16,361 nt of DNA. It comes from Candidatus Cloacimonadota bacterium. Its GTDB lineage: Bacteria; Cloacimonadota; Cloacimonadia; Cloacimonadales; Cloacimonadaceae. Made by a program: the position numbers and the translations under genes. The stretch covers positions 1-16,361 of the forward strand of contig VGPI01000021.1 in the NCBI GenBank assembly GCA_016875595.1. The letters run 5' to 3'. The notes under the pieces were generated by a model. It was not told the origin of the DNA and ran no database searches. It saw nothing but the letters and a program-made list of their open reading frames with translations. Shown in pieces: positions 1 to 7,464 of this stretch. Within the stretch, counting starts at the first letter, position 1. Each line of letters begins with the position of its first letter.

Positions 1-203
1 GCGATGGGATCATGTGCAACGGTCTCAAACGGAAAACACCCTGTGCATCAGACCAACAAGAAAGCTGGCAGACAGGGACACTTGTAGTTTTAATGCTAAC
101 GCTTGATATTTAAAGGGCGGTATTCACCTTTCTCTTCCGGCTCTCAAGCGGGAAGACCCGACTGTCATCCCGCTTGAGAGTGGTCGGTTAATTTCATCAA
201 TAC
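1..203. other. Intergenic region at left edge
   Basis: This 203-nt stretch lies beyond the stop codon of the giant protease gene. All three plus-strand frames are open from the edge for roughly 28 to 37 codons (stops at 85-87, near 106 and near 111), so the 3' end of a plus-strand gene from outside the window is possible, but nothing in those peptides is recognisable. The clear content is a stem-loop at 141-180 and the motif TAACGCTTGAT at 97-107, which recurs in the long palindrome at 7127-7219. Confidence 0.5.
141..180 (-). terminator. Perfect 13-bp stem-loop, possible terminator without a U-tract
   Basis: CTCTCAAGCGGGA at 141-153 is perfectly complementary to TCCCGCTTGAGAG at 168-180, with a 14-nt loop. 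It lies 23 nt beyond the stop codon of the minus-strand protease gene, where a terminator would be expected. Neither strand has a T-run after the stem, so it is not a canonical intrinsic terminator. It may instead be a 3'-end stabilising hairpin, or may serve a convergent gene outside the window. Confidence 0.45.
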
Positions 204-3200
204 TCAGGGATATGATACTCTTACCTGATAGAATTTTATGGTGTCAGCAGAGGGACCAGCCCAATACATGTTTGTAGTGGATCCCACCTGAATGAACGAA
301 CCATCAGGAGAGTCTGCGGCATAGATAATGAATTGGGTGAAGGGATGTGCATAAGTCCACCAGATGCGGATGTTGTTAGGTGCCTGACGCTCAATCTGGA
401 GGTCGGTGATTGGGGGCACCCCGAATGGTGCCCAGTCGATCCGGTTGTGGGTATCCTGTTCGTAGGTAGCGCCACTGAAGTCACCGCTGTAATTGGTGAA
501 GGTAACCCTTCCCTCATTTTGGGTCTTGGACACGTTGTATGAACCAACAATGCCCAGGACGGGGAAACTGGCATAATTGATGGTGAGGGTCTGGGAGTTG
601 TTGATGGTGAGTAATCTGCTGGCAGAGGGACCGTTGCGGAACACGCAATTGTCAAAGGGATAATTGATATCGACGATAGCCCCGCTTTTTACGTTTACAC
701 CATTAATGCTAATGTATTCAAAGACGGCATAGGCAGCCGCGATAGTACCTCCGACTTCCACATCGAACACATAATTGCCATTCCCGTTACGGGTGACGGT
801 GGCTGGATTGCCTGAAGTGCCAATCATGTGGATGCGTCCACCGTTGTAAATGGTTAAGCTCTTGTTGTTAGCCACTTTGAGGACTGACCCGGCGCTCAGG
901 TTCAGGGTGCCATAGACGGTGATGTTTCCGGTGCTGTTGAGCTGATTTCCATTAAGGTTGAGGGTAGCCATGTCCACGGTGATGAATCCAGCGTTGAGGC
1001 AATTCAAAGTACCATTTAGATACACATGGTTGGCGGCCAGAATATCCAGATTTCCATTGATGGTGACGGGTCCAAAAGAGAGGTTAGCGGCTCGGGTGAT
1101 GAGGATGATTTCACCATTATGTCCGGTTTCAAACATCGGTTCAACGCTTTCTCTGGCAGCTACTTTGTTGATGACAACATTCCTAAACGCAGATGGCGAT
1201 GTGAGGGAAACGCTGCTATCTGCCGAGCCCTCAAAGAGAACCGTTCCAGCGGTAGGATTGAAGTTCCCCCTATTATCTGTGAAGCTGCGGCTGGTGGAAA
1301 TGGTACCTCCAGTGATGTTGAATGTGCAGGTGTATGATCCCGAATGGACGACAATACCCTGGTTTTTTACATTAAAAGAACCGCTGCTCATGATGAAGGA
1401 GACGTTTCCAGCATAGGCGATATAGCAGCTCGAACTACCGCCGTAGATGTCCATGATGCCGTTATTTTGAATGGTGACCGGGCCGTTGAGGTCGATCCAG
1501 CTACCGTTGTCCTGGTGAATTTCCAGATGGGCGGAATTCGCGGTAAAAGAACCGACAAGCCCGTTGTGAAAGAGATCGGCGATGATCACGTGGCTACCTG
1601 ACAAAGCCCTGAGGGATCCTCCTCCGAGGTAATTGGCAACGTTGGAGGTATGTGCACTGTTGAAAGCTGTGATTGCTGCCGTCGCGCTGTTGTTCAGGGT
1701 TCCGATGGTGGCGACATTCTGGAAATAGACGATGTTGGAGCAGACCATGTTTCCACTGATACCCGTAGGTCCGTTGAATGTAAGAGCGTTACCGGTGTGA
1801 GCGTCGGTCACATGATAGAAATTGATGGGGCCTGTGACGGTCTGATCGCCTCCGGTTTTATTGAATGTCACGGTACCGGATCCCGCCGTAAAATCAGAAA
1901 CTCCAGCCGTGTTGGTCCAATTACCGCTCACACTTAGGCTGTAGTTACTCGTGTTTAGCTTTCCGGAAAGCAACTGCACATCACCTTTGATGATTGTGTT
2001 GTTTTGCAGATATACGGTGTTAGCCAGCGCGGACTTCTGGATGCTGAGGCTGGGAATCCAGTTGTTGCCGCTCACCTGTAGTACAGGATTGCCGGTTCCG
2101 ATCATGGTGAGAACTCCTGTGGCAGGGCGGAACGTATTGTCCGCAGTGACGATGAAGCCCATCCCCACCACGATCGAAGGATTGTTATAGATTCTGGAGG
2201 CATGAGCCTGGATGCTGAGTGACTTATTGGTGATCTGCAGGGTACCGTTGTTGATATAGAGCCCACACTCCAAAGACACCACATTTGGTTCCTGCCAAGG
2301 AGCGTCGTTGCGGAAGGTACCCCCGTCAATGCTGAGATAGGCAGAAGAATTATTGATAAAGGTGCCATTCACATCCACCGTTCCGCTTCCAGTGCTCAGA
2401 TTGCCCCGGAGGTCCAGATAGTTGTAGATGGTAAAAGTTCCGGCACCGTTAACAATCGCGGCGGCGGGATAGATCATAGTATAGCCGTAGACCGAGGTAT
2501 TGCCCCCGTTGAGGTTGAGGGTGTTTCCGTCAAGGATTGTGAGATTGTTCAGAACCGCTAAGTAACTGGATGGCGAAGCATAGTAAAAGGTGAATTCCGG
2601 TTCTTCTTCAGTGCCACCAATAATCAGATTGCCAAAGCCGGCATTTGTGGAGTTATTGGTCAGGCTGCCACCATAGGGATTGTTAAGCAAGGTGACACTG
2701 CCGGTCAAATCCACGATGGATCCCATGGCAAATGTCCAATTACCTGCACAATTGATATTTCCGTGGCTAACGTGCGAGGTGCTCGTACTCTGCCAGATCA
2801 CATCATCATCCACATCCACCCAAGATCCTGATGTGATCATTCTCAGGGTACCCCAGATGGCCAGGTCATTCACGACATAGATGGATGCGCTGTTCACGTT
2901 AAAGATCCCGGCGCTGATCGTTAAAGTACCATTTATCACTATGTCTGTGTTTGCGGTGATCGAGTCGTCTCGATAGTCGTCAGTCTGGATTCGCCCATGG
3001 GATTCAATCACTTCCACTCCCCTTCCGGTTTTGGCAGGGTTTGGGTTAATATCATCACGGGTTGACGTTTTGTTCGTGGTGAGGTTGTTGAATGCGGACC
3101 CGGCACCCATAGTGATAACATGAGCCCCAGGACCGAAGAGTTCCACCGTTCCGGCGGGGAAGACAACCCCTCCCCGCAGGTCTGTGAAAGACCCCTTTGC

Positions 3201-6200
3201 CCTGATGAAACCACCCGAGATATTGAGAGTCAGCAAGTGAGGTCTGTTTGTAAAGTATAATCCTCTATCCCTGAACCAGATGTTCCCGCCGGACATGGTG
3301 ATCCCTCCGGGGGCGTCAAAGGCAAAATAGCAATCTAAAGATCCGCCATATACGTTTATAGTTCCACCTCCGGTGAGATAGAACTGGCCATTGAGGTCTA
3401 TCCACTGATCACTGCCCTGATGGAGGTTTATGGTTGCACCAGGATTTACGTAGAAGTTGCCATAGATCCCATTCTGGGACAGGTCGTAGGCGGTAAAGGT
3501 GCCCAACAGCACGTCCACAGCCCCAGCCACCCAGGTGTATGTGTTGCAGGTAACCGTTGCAGCAGAGTTGTTTACCCGCACTGCACCCCCACTCTTATTG
3601 ATGTTGAGAGTGTTGAATGTTTCGGTTTGATTGCAGTACTGATGTCCGGAGCTATCGAAGGTTACAGTCCCTATTCCTTCGGTGAAGCCCGTCGGGCCGA
3701 CGTTGTTGACCCAGTTGCCCGCTACCCACATTTCAGGAGGAGCGATGAAGGTTCCGGCTTGAATGGTGAAGTTTCCATTGACGTCCAAAGGACCGCTGCA
3801 AGAGACTTGGTTCACGCGGGTGACGAGATTTCTGTTGCCTTCCCGGTCATAAGCATACTCAGCGGATGAAAGCTGAGAGATGTCCCGGGTGGAGGACTTG
3901 TCGATGGTCAAATGAAACAAGTTGCTGCCCGCAGTATTAATCAGTGAGGCATCAGCGCTGCCATACAAGGTTACTGTTCCACCACTGGGGTTAAAATCCG
4001 CCCGGTTGTTCAGGAAGCTTCTGCTGGTTTTTATCGTACCACCGGTGATATTGTCATTGAAGACATAAGACGGATGGAGATAGATTCCCACATCTTTGAT
4101 GTCCAGCACACCTCCGCTCATGGTAAGTGTGGCGCTGTCAACATAAGAGAAATAGCAATTGCTGTGACCACCATAGACATTAAAGGTGCCGTTACTGATA
4201 TTGAGATTAGCGCGCAGATCTATGTACTGCCCGGTGTCCTGAGTGTAATTGATGGTTCCACTGGAGAGGACTATTGTGCCAAAGATTCCCGGATCGGCAA
4301 GGTCAGCCACTGTGAATGTACCTCCGCTTACAGTGTATGAACCAGCCGTCCAATCATATATACTGCAGGCTACGGTTGCTCCGGTGGGGATGGTGAGCAT
4401 CCCGCCGGTCTTATTCAGTTCCAGCTTGTAAAAAGTCTCCGAACCCAGGTTTTGCGAGCCTGTACCGGTAAAGATAACGGTACTTGTAGCTTCCGCGAAG
4501 CCGGAAGTACCTACCGAGTTTGTCCAGTTTCCGGCAACGGTAAGAGTATAAGCTCCCGGATTCAGCACCCCTGTTCCAATCGTTACGTTACCACGTACTT
4601 CCGCGTTTGAAGACAGGAAGACGGTGTTTCCGGCTTTGTTGATGGACAGATTGTTCAGATAGGAACCGGAATCTTCGAAATAGATACTGCTGGAAGCGGT
4701 TCCCTCAAAACGCAGAGTGCCGGAGTTAAAACTAACCATACCTCCGGAGTAACACAGCATGCTGCCCTTCATAATCACGTTACCGCCATAGGAGCAGTAG
4801 CTGGTGCTGCCATCGTAGATCCAGTAGTTGCCGTTTAAGGTGAGGGTGGAATTGGACAAATTGCTGATACTTAGAAAGCTGGAGGTTTTATGGGAACGAA
4901 GATGGTTTAGAGCTGAAGCCTGGTAGCATCTGATGTAGGATGGCGAAGTACCCGAGAAGTCGATATATCCTTGGGTCAGGTTTACATTGCATCCGCTGTT
5001 CAAATCCAGGTCGCCACCGATCCAGTATTCACCCGCCGCCGAAAAAGTCGCCGTGGAGCCGGATTGGAATACAATGTCATCGCCTACATACAGGTTTCCG
5101 GCATCATTATTGATGGTGATCGTGCCATAGCAATCCACATCCTGCATCACGTTCAGGGTTCCGTTGCCAATGGTCACGGATGCGCCCGCCTTGATCAGCA
5201 GGTTTTTACACTCCGGTGTAGTGGTGCTCACCACCGGGTAGCGTGCCAGGCTGCCTGGTATCTCCACATCCTGGGTACTGGTGGGCACCGAATTCCGGCT
5301 CCAGTTGGAACCGGTTGTCCAGGCGGTGCTGGTGGCACCAGTCCAGACATTGGGGGGATCGAGCCGCACTTTGAAGGTGATGGTGGTGCCTCCCGAAGCG
5401 CCGATGTCCGTTATCACGAGATTGCCATCAATAGATGTATGAGTATCGGAGTAAAGCCAGGGTTTGGGATTGGTGAAGTTATGGATGGCAGTCCTGCCTG
5501 CAGTTGAAGAATAATGTGCGCTTCCAATGCTGCCATTTACAGTTATCGTTCCGTTGGGCCGGTAAATATATACTTCATCTGGAGGACCCCAAGCGTTACC
5601 ATCCAGGTCATCACCGTCGAAGCTGGAAATAATGCGATAGATAATCAAGCCCGAACCGGGTAAGCTGTTCTCATAGGTACCAGTTTTGCGCCGGTACTCG
5701 ATCATATAATACTCGTTGGGAAGGGTGGAATTAATCTTGTAACACGAGAACGGCGATTGGTCGATGGCGGTGAGGGTGTATTCCACGGGTGTAACCGAGG
5801 GGGTAATGGTCGGAACCGTTGCAAACCAACCGCCATACTTGCGTTTCATGTGAGTAAGATGATGTTGGGGAATGTTCTGATCGGATTCCATCAGGTCCCA
5901 CGATCCCACCGGATTGAGGTGGTCATAATCATCATCATAATGATACAGGTCAGGAAATCCCATAGAGTGAGACATTTCATGGCAGATCACACCCCGGTAG
6001 ATACCATTGGAAAGCTGCATGTTATAATCCCAGACCCGTTTGCCTCGAATGTAAACAGCGCTGGGCATGTGGAGAGTCCACCAGTGAGGCCACAAAGGAT
6101 CGCCCCAGGAGCCGGTAGATCCCTGACATACAAAAGAGACATTATCCACCTTGCCATCTCCGTCACCATCGATGTTCAGCCCCTCAGGAACAGAACCGCT

Positions 6201-6920
6201 GATGCTGACAATGGCCGCTCTCAGCATGGTCTGCAGGCGTTGATACCCATAATAGTCAGGATCGCCGGGAGGTCCGGGGGGGTATCCATCCGGATTGTCG
6301 GTGGCGTGATAGGGTAAAAAGTAATCCCGGTCATGACTATCCTGGTAGCTGCGTACTATCCCACCCACCGCGGCTGGATAGAAGGTGGTGTTGATGGTGA
6401 GTTGGCTATTGCTCTCTTCCAGGAAATAACCCCGCATGGATGCAGCGGTGGTAGAGTTGCACATATTGTCATAAAAGGAAAGCGCCGTGGTATACTCACT
6501 CTGATCGTTAAAGCGGCAGAATACGAAGATGTTGTTTACCGTGCCGGTGCTGGGAGCGCGATCATCGGGTGTGCCACTTGCCAATCTATGGTTTTGGATT
6601 ATGCTCCTGGTTATATTCCGATCCCGCATCAAACCTGGTCTAATGCCCAGATCAGCCGGATCTGACGATCCTACCCGGATTTTGGAAGGTCTTATCCCAT
6701 CTCCGTCGGGGACGGCATATACCGCATAGCCCGTATCCGGGTCCAAAACAACTGTATAACCATTTGCGTCATGAACTCTCCGGTAAAATTCGTCTCCCGT
6801 GATAAACAACGACAGCTTGGTTCCATCCGGCTGATTAATCTCGGTCGGTTGATTCCTTACCAGGTTGGCATTTAACAGGGCAACCCCAACAAGAAACAAT
6901 ACGATAATGATCTTGCGCAT
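204..6920 (-). CDS. Giant secreted M6-family zinc metalloprotease with beta-repeat stalk and FN3-like C-terminus
   Basis: This 2,238-residue protein is probably exported. Residues 1-18 (MRKIIIVLFLVGVALLNA) form a signal peptide. Residues 20-120 resemble the pro-region that precedes M6 peptidases (QPDGTKLSLFITGDEF). The catalytic zinc motif is HEMSHSMGFPD at 314-324, with His314, His318 and Asp324 as likely ligands and Glu315 as general base; WDLME near 341-345 supplies the Met-turn. DGDGDGKVD at 251-259 looks calcium-binding. From about residue 525, starting with a GSNWS-type motif, come some 1,600 residues of Gly/Asn/Thr-rich strand repeats, probably a beta-helix or stalk. The last ~70 residues resemble a fibronectin-III domain. 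I see no type IX secretion C-terminal signal. Family members usually lack so long a repeat tract. The role is inferred to be extracellular protein degradation or surface binding. The start is supported by AAGGAG 7 nt upstream and by the signal peptide. No frameshift is seen. Confidence 0.88.
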   Translation of the reverse strand: MRKIIIVLFLVGVALLNANLVRNQPTEINQPDGTKLSLFITGDEFYRRVHDANGYTVVLDPDTGYAVYAVPDGDGIRPSKIRVGSSDPADLGIRPGLMRDRNITRSIIQNHRLASGTPDDRAPSTGTVNNIFVFCRFNDQSEYTTALSFYDNMCNSTTAASMRGYFLEESNSQLTINTTFYPAAVGGIVRSYQDSHDRDYFLPYHATDNPDGYPPGPPGDPDYYGYQRLQTMLRAAIVSISGSVPEGLNIDGDGDGKVDNVSFVCQGSTGSWGDPLWPHWWTLHMPSAVYIRGKRVWDYNMQLSNGIYRGVICHEMSHSMGFPDLYHYDDDYDHLNPVGSWDLMESDQNIPQHHLTHMKRKYGGWFATVPTITPSVTPVEYTLTAIDQSPFSCYKINSTLPNEYYMIEYRRKTGTYENSLPGSGLIIYRIISSFDGDDLDGNAWGPPDEVYIYRPNGTITVNGSIGSAHYSSTAGRTAIHNFTNPKPWLYSDTHTSIDGNLVITDIGASGGTTITFKVRLDPPNVWTGATSTAWTTGSNWSRNSVPTSTQDVEIPGSLARYPVVSTTTPECKNLLIKAGASVTIGNGTLNVMQDVDCYGTITINNDAGNLYVGDDIVFQSGSTATFSAAGEYWIGGDLDLNSGCNVNLTQGYIDFSGTSPSYIRCYQASALNHLRSHKTSSFLSISNLSNSTLTLNGNYWIYDGSTSYCSYGGNVIMKGSMLCYSGGMVSFNSGTLRFEGTASSSIYFEDSGSYLNNLSINKAGNTVFLSSNAEVRGNVTIGTGVLNPGAYTLTVAGNWTNSVGTSGFAEATSTVIFTGTGSQNLGSETFYKLELNKTGGMLTIPTGATVACSIYDWTAGSYTVSGGTFTVADLADPGIFGTIVLSSGTINYTQDTGQYIDLRANLNISNGTFNVYGGHSNCYFSYVDSATLTMSGGVLDIKDVGIYLHPSYVFNDNITGGTIKTSRSFLNNRADFNPSGGTVTLYGSADASLINTAGSNLFHLTIDKSSTRDISQLSSAEYAYDREGNRNLVTRVNQVSCSGPLDVNGNFTIQAGTFIAPPEMWVAGNWVNNVGPTGFTEGIGTVTFDSSGHQYCNQTETFNTLNINKSGGAVRVNNSAATVTCNTYTWVAGAVDVLLGTFTAYDLSQNGIYGNFYVNPGATINLHQGSDQWIDLNGQFYLTGGGTINVYGGSLDCYFAFDAPGGITMSGGNIWFRDRGLYFTNRPHLLTLNISGGFIRAKGSFTDLRGGVVFPAGTVELFGPGAHVITMGAGSAFNNLTTNKTSTRDDINPNPAKTGRGVEVIESHGRIQTDDYRDDSITANTDIVINGTLTISAGIFNVNSASIYVVNDLAIWGTLRMITSGSWVDVDDDVIWQSTSTSHVSHGNINCAGNWTFAMGSIVDLTGSVTLLNNPYGGSLTNNSTNAGFGNLIIGGTEEEPEFTFYYASPSSYLAVLNNLTILDGNTLNLNGGNTSVYGYTMIYPAAAIVNGAGTFTIYNYLDLRGNLSTGSGTVDVNGTFINNSSAYLSIDGGTFRNDAPWQEPNVVSLECGLYINNGTLQITNKSLSIQAHASRIYNNPSIVVGMGFIVTADNTFRPATGVLTMIGTGNPVLQVSGNNWIPSLSIQKSALANTVYLQNNTIIKGDVQLLSGKLNTSNYSLSVSGNWTNTAGVSDFTAGSGTVTFNKTGGDQTVTGPINFYHVTDAHTGNALTFNGPTGISGNMVCSNIVYFQNVATIGTLNNSATAAITAFNSAHTSNVANYLGGGSLRALSGSHVIIADLFHNGLVGSFTANSAHLEIHQDNGSWIDLNGPVTIQNNGIMDIYGGSSSCYIAYAGNVSFIMSSGSFNVKNQGIVVHSGSYTCTFNITGGTISTSRSFTDNRGNFNPTAGTVLFEGSADSSVSLTSPSAFRNVVINKVAARESVEPMFETGHNGEIILITRAANLSFGPVTINGNLDILAANHVYLNGTLNCLNAGFITVDMATLNLNGNQLNSTGNITVYGTLNLSAGSVLKVANNKSLTIYNGGRIHMIGTSGNPATVTRNGNGNYVFDVEVGGTIAAAYAVFEYISINGVNVKSGAIVDINYPFDNCVFRNGPSASRLLTINNSQTLTINYASFPVLGIVGSYNVSKTQNEGRVTFTNYSGDFSGATYEQDTHNRIDWAPFGVPPITDLQIERQAPNNIRIWWTYAHPFTQFIIYAADSPDGSFIQVGSTTNMYWAGPSADTIKFYQVRVSYP
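1030..1943 (-). repeat. Internal protein repeat, copy 3 (of three)
   Basis: This codes for about residues 1659-1963 and is separated from copy 2 by about 315 residues of less regular strand repeats. Motifs are GNWTNTAGVSDF, GLVG, SWIDLNG, IYGGSSSCYIAY and SRSFTDNRGNFNP, then a charged loop. Compared with copies 1 and 2 it has an extra segment (about NLNNSATAAITAF through LSGSHVIIAD) before the GLVG motif. The boundaries are approximate. Confidence 0.65.
2890..3734 (-). repeat. Internal protein repeat, copy 2 (of three)
   Basis: This codes for about residues 1062-1343. It carries the same motifs as copy 1: GNWVNNVGPTGF, W-V-A-G, GIYG, QWIDLNG, VYGGSLDCYFAF and KGSFTDLRGGVVFP, then the longest of the three charged loops. 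It is directly adjacent to copy 1, suggesting tandem duplication. The boundaries are approximate. Confidence 0.7.
3735..4550 (-). repeat. Internal protein repeat, copy 1 (of three)
   Basis: This codes for about residues 790-1062 of the protease. It runs from a GNWTNSVGTSGF motif through W-x-A-G-x-Y, GIFG, QYIDL, VYGGHSNCYFSY and SRSFLNNRADFNP to a charged loop. The same order of motifs recurs in copies 2 and 3. The boundaries are approximate and were judged by eye from the protein. Confidence 0.7.
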
Positions 6921-6927
6921 CTTAATA

Positions 6928-6933
6928 CTCCTT
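6928..6933 (-). promoter_or_regulatory. Ribosome binding site of the protease gene
   Basis: AAGGAG on the minus strand, 7 nt before the ATG at 6918-6920. It fixes the start just ahead of a textbook signal peptide. Confidence 0.8.
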
Positions 6934-6993
6934 TCAGACGGTCTGTTTCCAGATTATCTTAGTTTTATTCCTGAACCAAGCCATCAAGGCTGG

Positions 6994-7023
6994 GTTATAA
7001 ACCAACAAGCGCTTACTTGTCAA
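6994..7023 (-). promoter_or_regulatory. Sigma-70-type promoter of the protease gene
   Basis: On the minus strand a perfect -35 hexamer TTGACA (7018-7023) is followed after 18 nt by TATAAC (6994-6999), five of six matches to the -10 consensus. This predicts a transcript start near 6987 and a leader of about 66 nt. The spacer carries an imperfect dyad, ACAAG-N6-CTTGT (7005-7020), and the octamer palindrome AAGCGCTT (7007-7014). Either could be an operator; that is inference only. Confidence 0.65.
7012..7023. repeat. 12-bp inverted repeat, left arm (includes protease -35)
   Basis: CTTACTTGTCAA here is the exact reverse complement of TTGACAAGTAAG at 7428-7439. The arm contains the -35 hexamer of the protease promoter on the minus strand. 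Confidence 0.75.
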
Positions 7024-7126
7024 TCTACATGGACTTATGGTCTTCACAAGCACACTCTGTTCATGCAAGCGCGTGTTCACTCTGCTTGACTCAGTAAATT
7101 TGTCAAGGGTTTTTGTCAGTTACCCT

Positions 7127-7219
7127 TGCCCCTCTTTATCAAGTCATTATCCCCCCTTAATCAAGCGTTAACTATTAACGCTTGATTAAGGGGGGATAAT
7201 GACTTGATAAAGAGGGGCA
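7127..7219. repeat. Perfect long palindrome: 45-nt arms, 3-nt spacer
   Basis: The left arm 7127-7171 is the exact reverse complement of the right arm 7175-7219; the spacer is CTA (7172-7174). I compared every base, including the matching C6 and G6 runs, and found no mismatch. Pairing could extend slightly outward through a G-U at 7126/7220 and C-G at 7125/7221. It lies about 100 nt upstream of the protease -35 box, between divergent genes, so a terminator role is unlikely. It has no obvious target-site duplication and no transposase nearby. It could be a fold-back insertion, a miniature element or a cruciform-forming regulatory site. Confidence 0.95.
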
Positions 7220-7427
7220 GGCTGAATTTGACCCATCAGATGCTTGGTTCTTACATGATATCATAGCGGCGGAAAATTGCGCTGAATGACTGATGTTTCT
7301 CCATTCCTTTTGTGCAGGATGGATTAATCTCGATCCGCGGTTATTCCTCTATCCCGGCGATCTCGGTTTCTCAATCCGGCATAAGGAAGGCTGGGCTTGA
7401 GCCGGCGGATGCCAAGGCATAATTTAT

Positions 7428-7439
7428 TTGACAAGTAAG
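7428..7439. repeat. 12-bp inverted repeat, right arm
   Basis: TTGACAAGTAAG, an exact inverted copy of 7012-7023, lies 25 nt before the ATG of the UvrC-like gene and faces that gene. Its TTGACA is not followed by a recognisable -10 at the right distance, so it is more likely a shared binding site or a relic of a duplicated promoter than an active -35 box. Confidence 0.7.
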
Positions 7440-7464
7440 GGCATTTGGGGAAGTTGGGCACGGT

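Larger units (their letters stand above)
6921..7464. other. Divergent intergenic region, non-coding
   Basis: This 544-nt gap lies between the divergent protease and UvrC-like genes. It contains no credible ORF. It holds the protease promoter and leader (6921-7023), an AT-rich stretch with TTGAC-N11-GTCAA at 7086-7106, the 93-nt palindrome (7127-7219), and a featureless 7220-7420 segment with a small ATGATATCAT palindrome near 7255. No strong promoter is evident for the plus-strand operon. The best candidates are TTGAGC (7397-7402) with a CATAAT-like -10 near 7418-7424, with poor spacing of 15-16 nt, and an isolated TTGACA at 7428-7433 that lacks a -10. Confidence 0.7.

Noticed and set aside
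1..111. 3' end of a plus-strand gene at the left edge
   Set aside because: All three frames are open for a short distance, so openness says nothing; no peptide there is recognisable.
4971..6317. Plus-strand frames of 178 and 186 codons opposite the protease gene
   Set aside because: They are antisense to the catalytic domain and the first repeats, have no start signals and no recognisable motif.
6865..7089. 74-codon plus-strand frame over the protease promoter
   Set aside because: It overlaps the protease start and its promoter in antisense, lacks a ribosome binding site and resembles nothing known.
7127..7219. Bidirectional terminator
   Set aside because: Both flanking genes point away from it, so no transcript from the window would need to end there, and neither side has a T-run after the stem.
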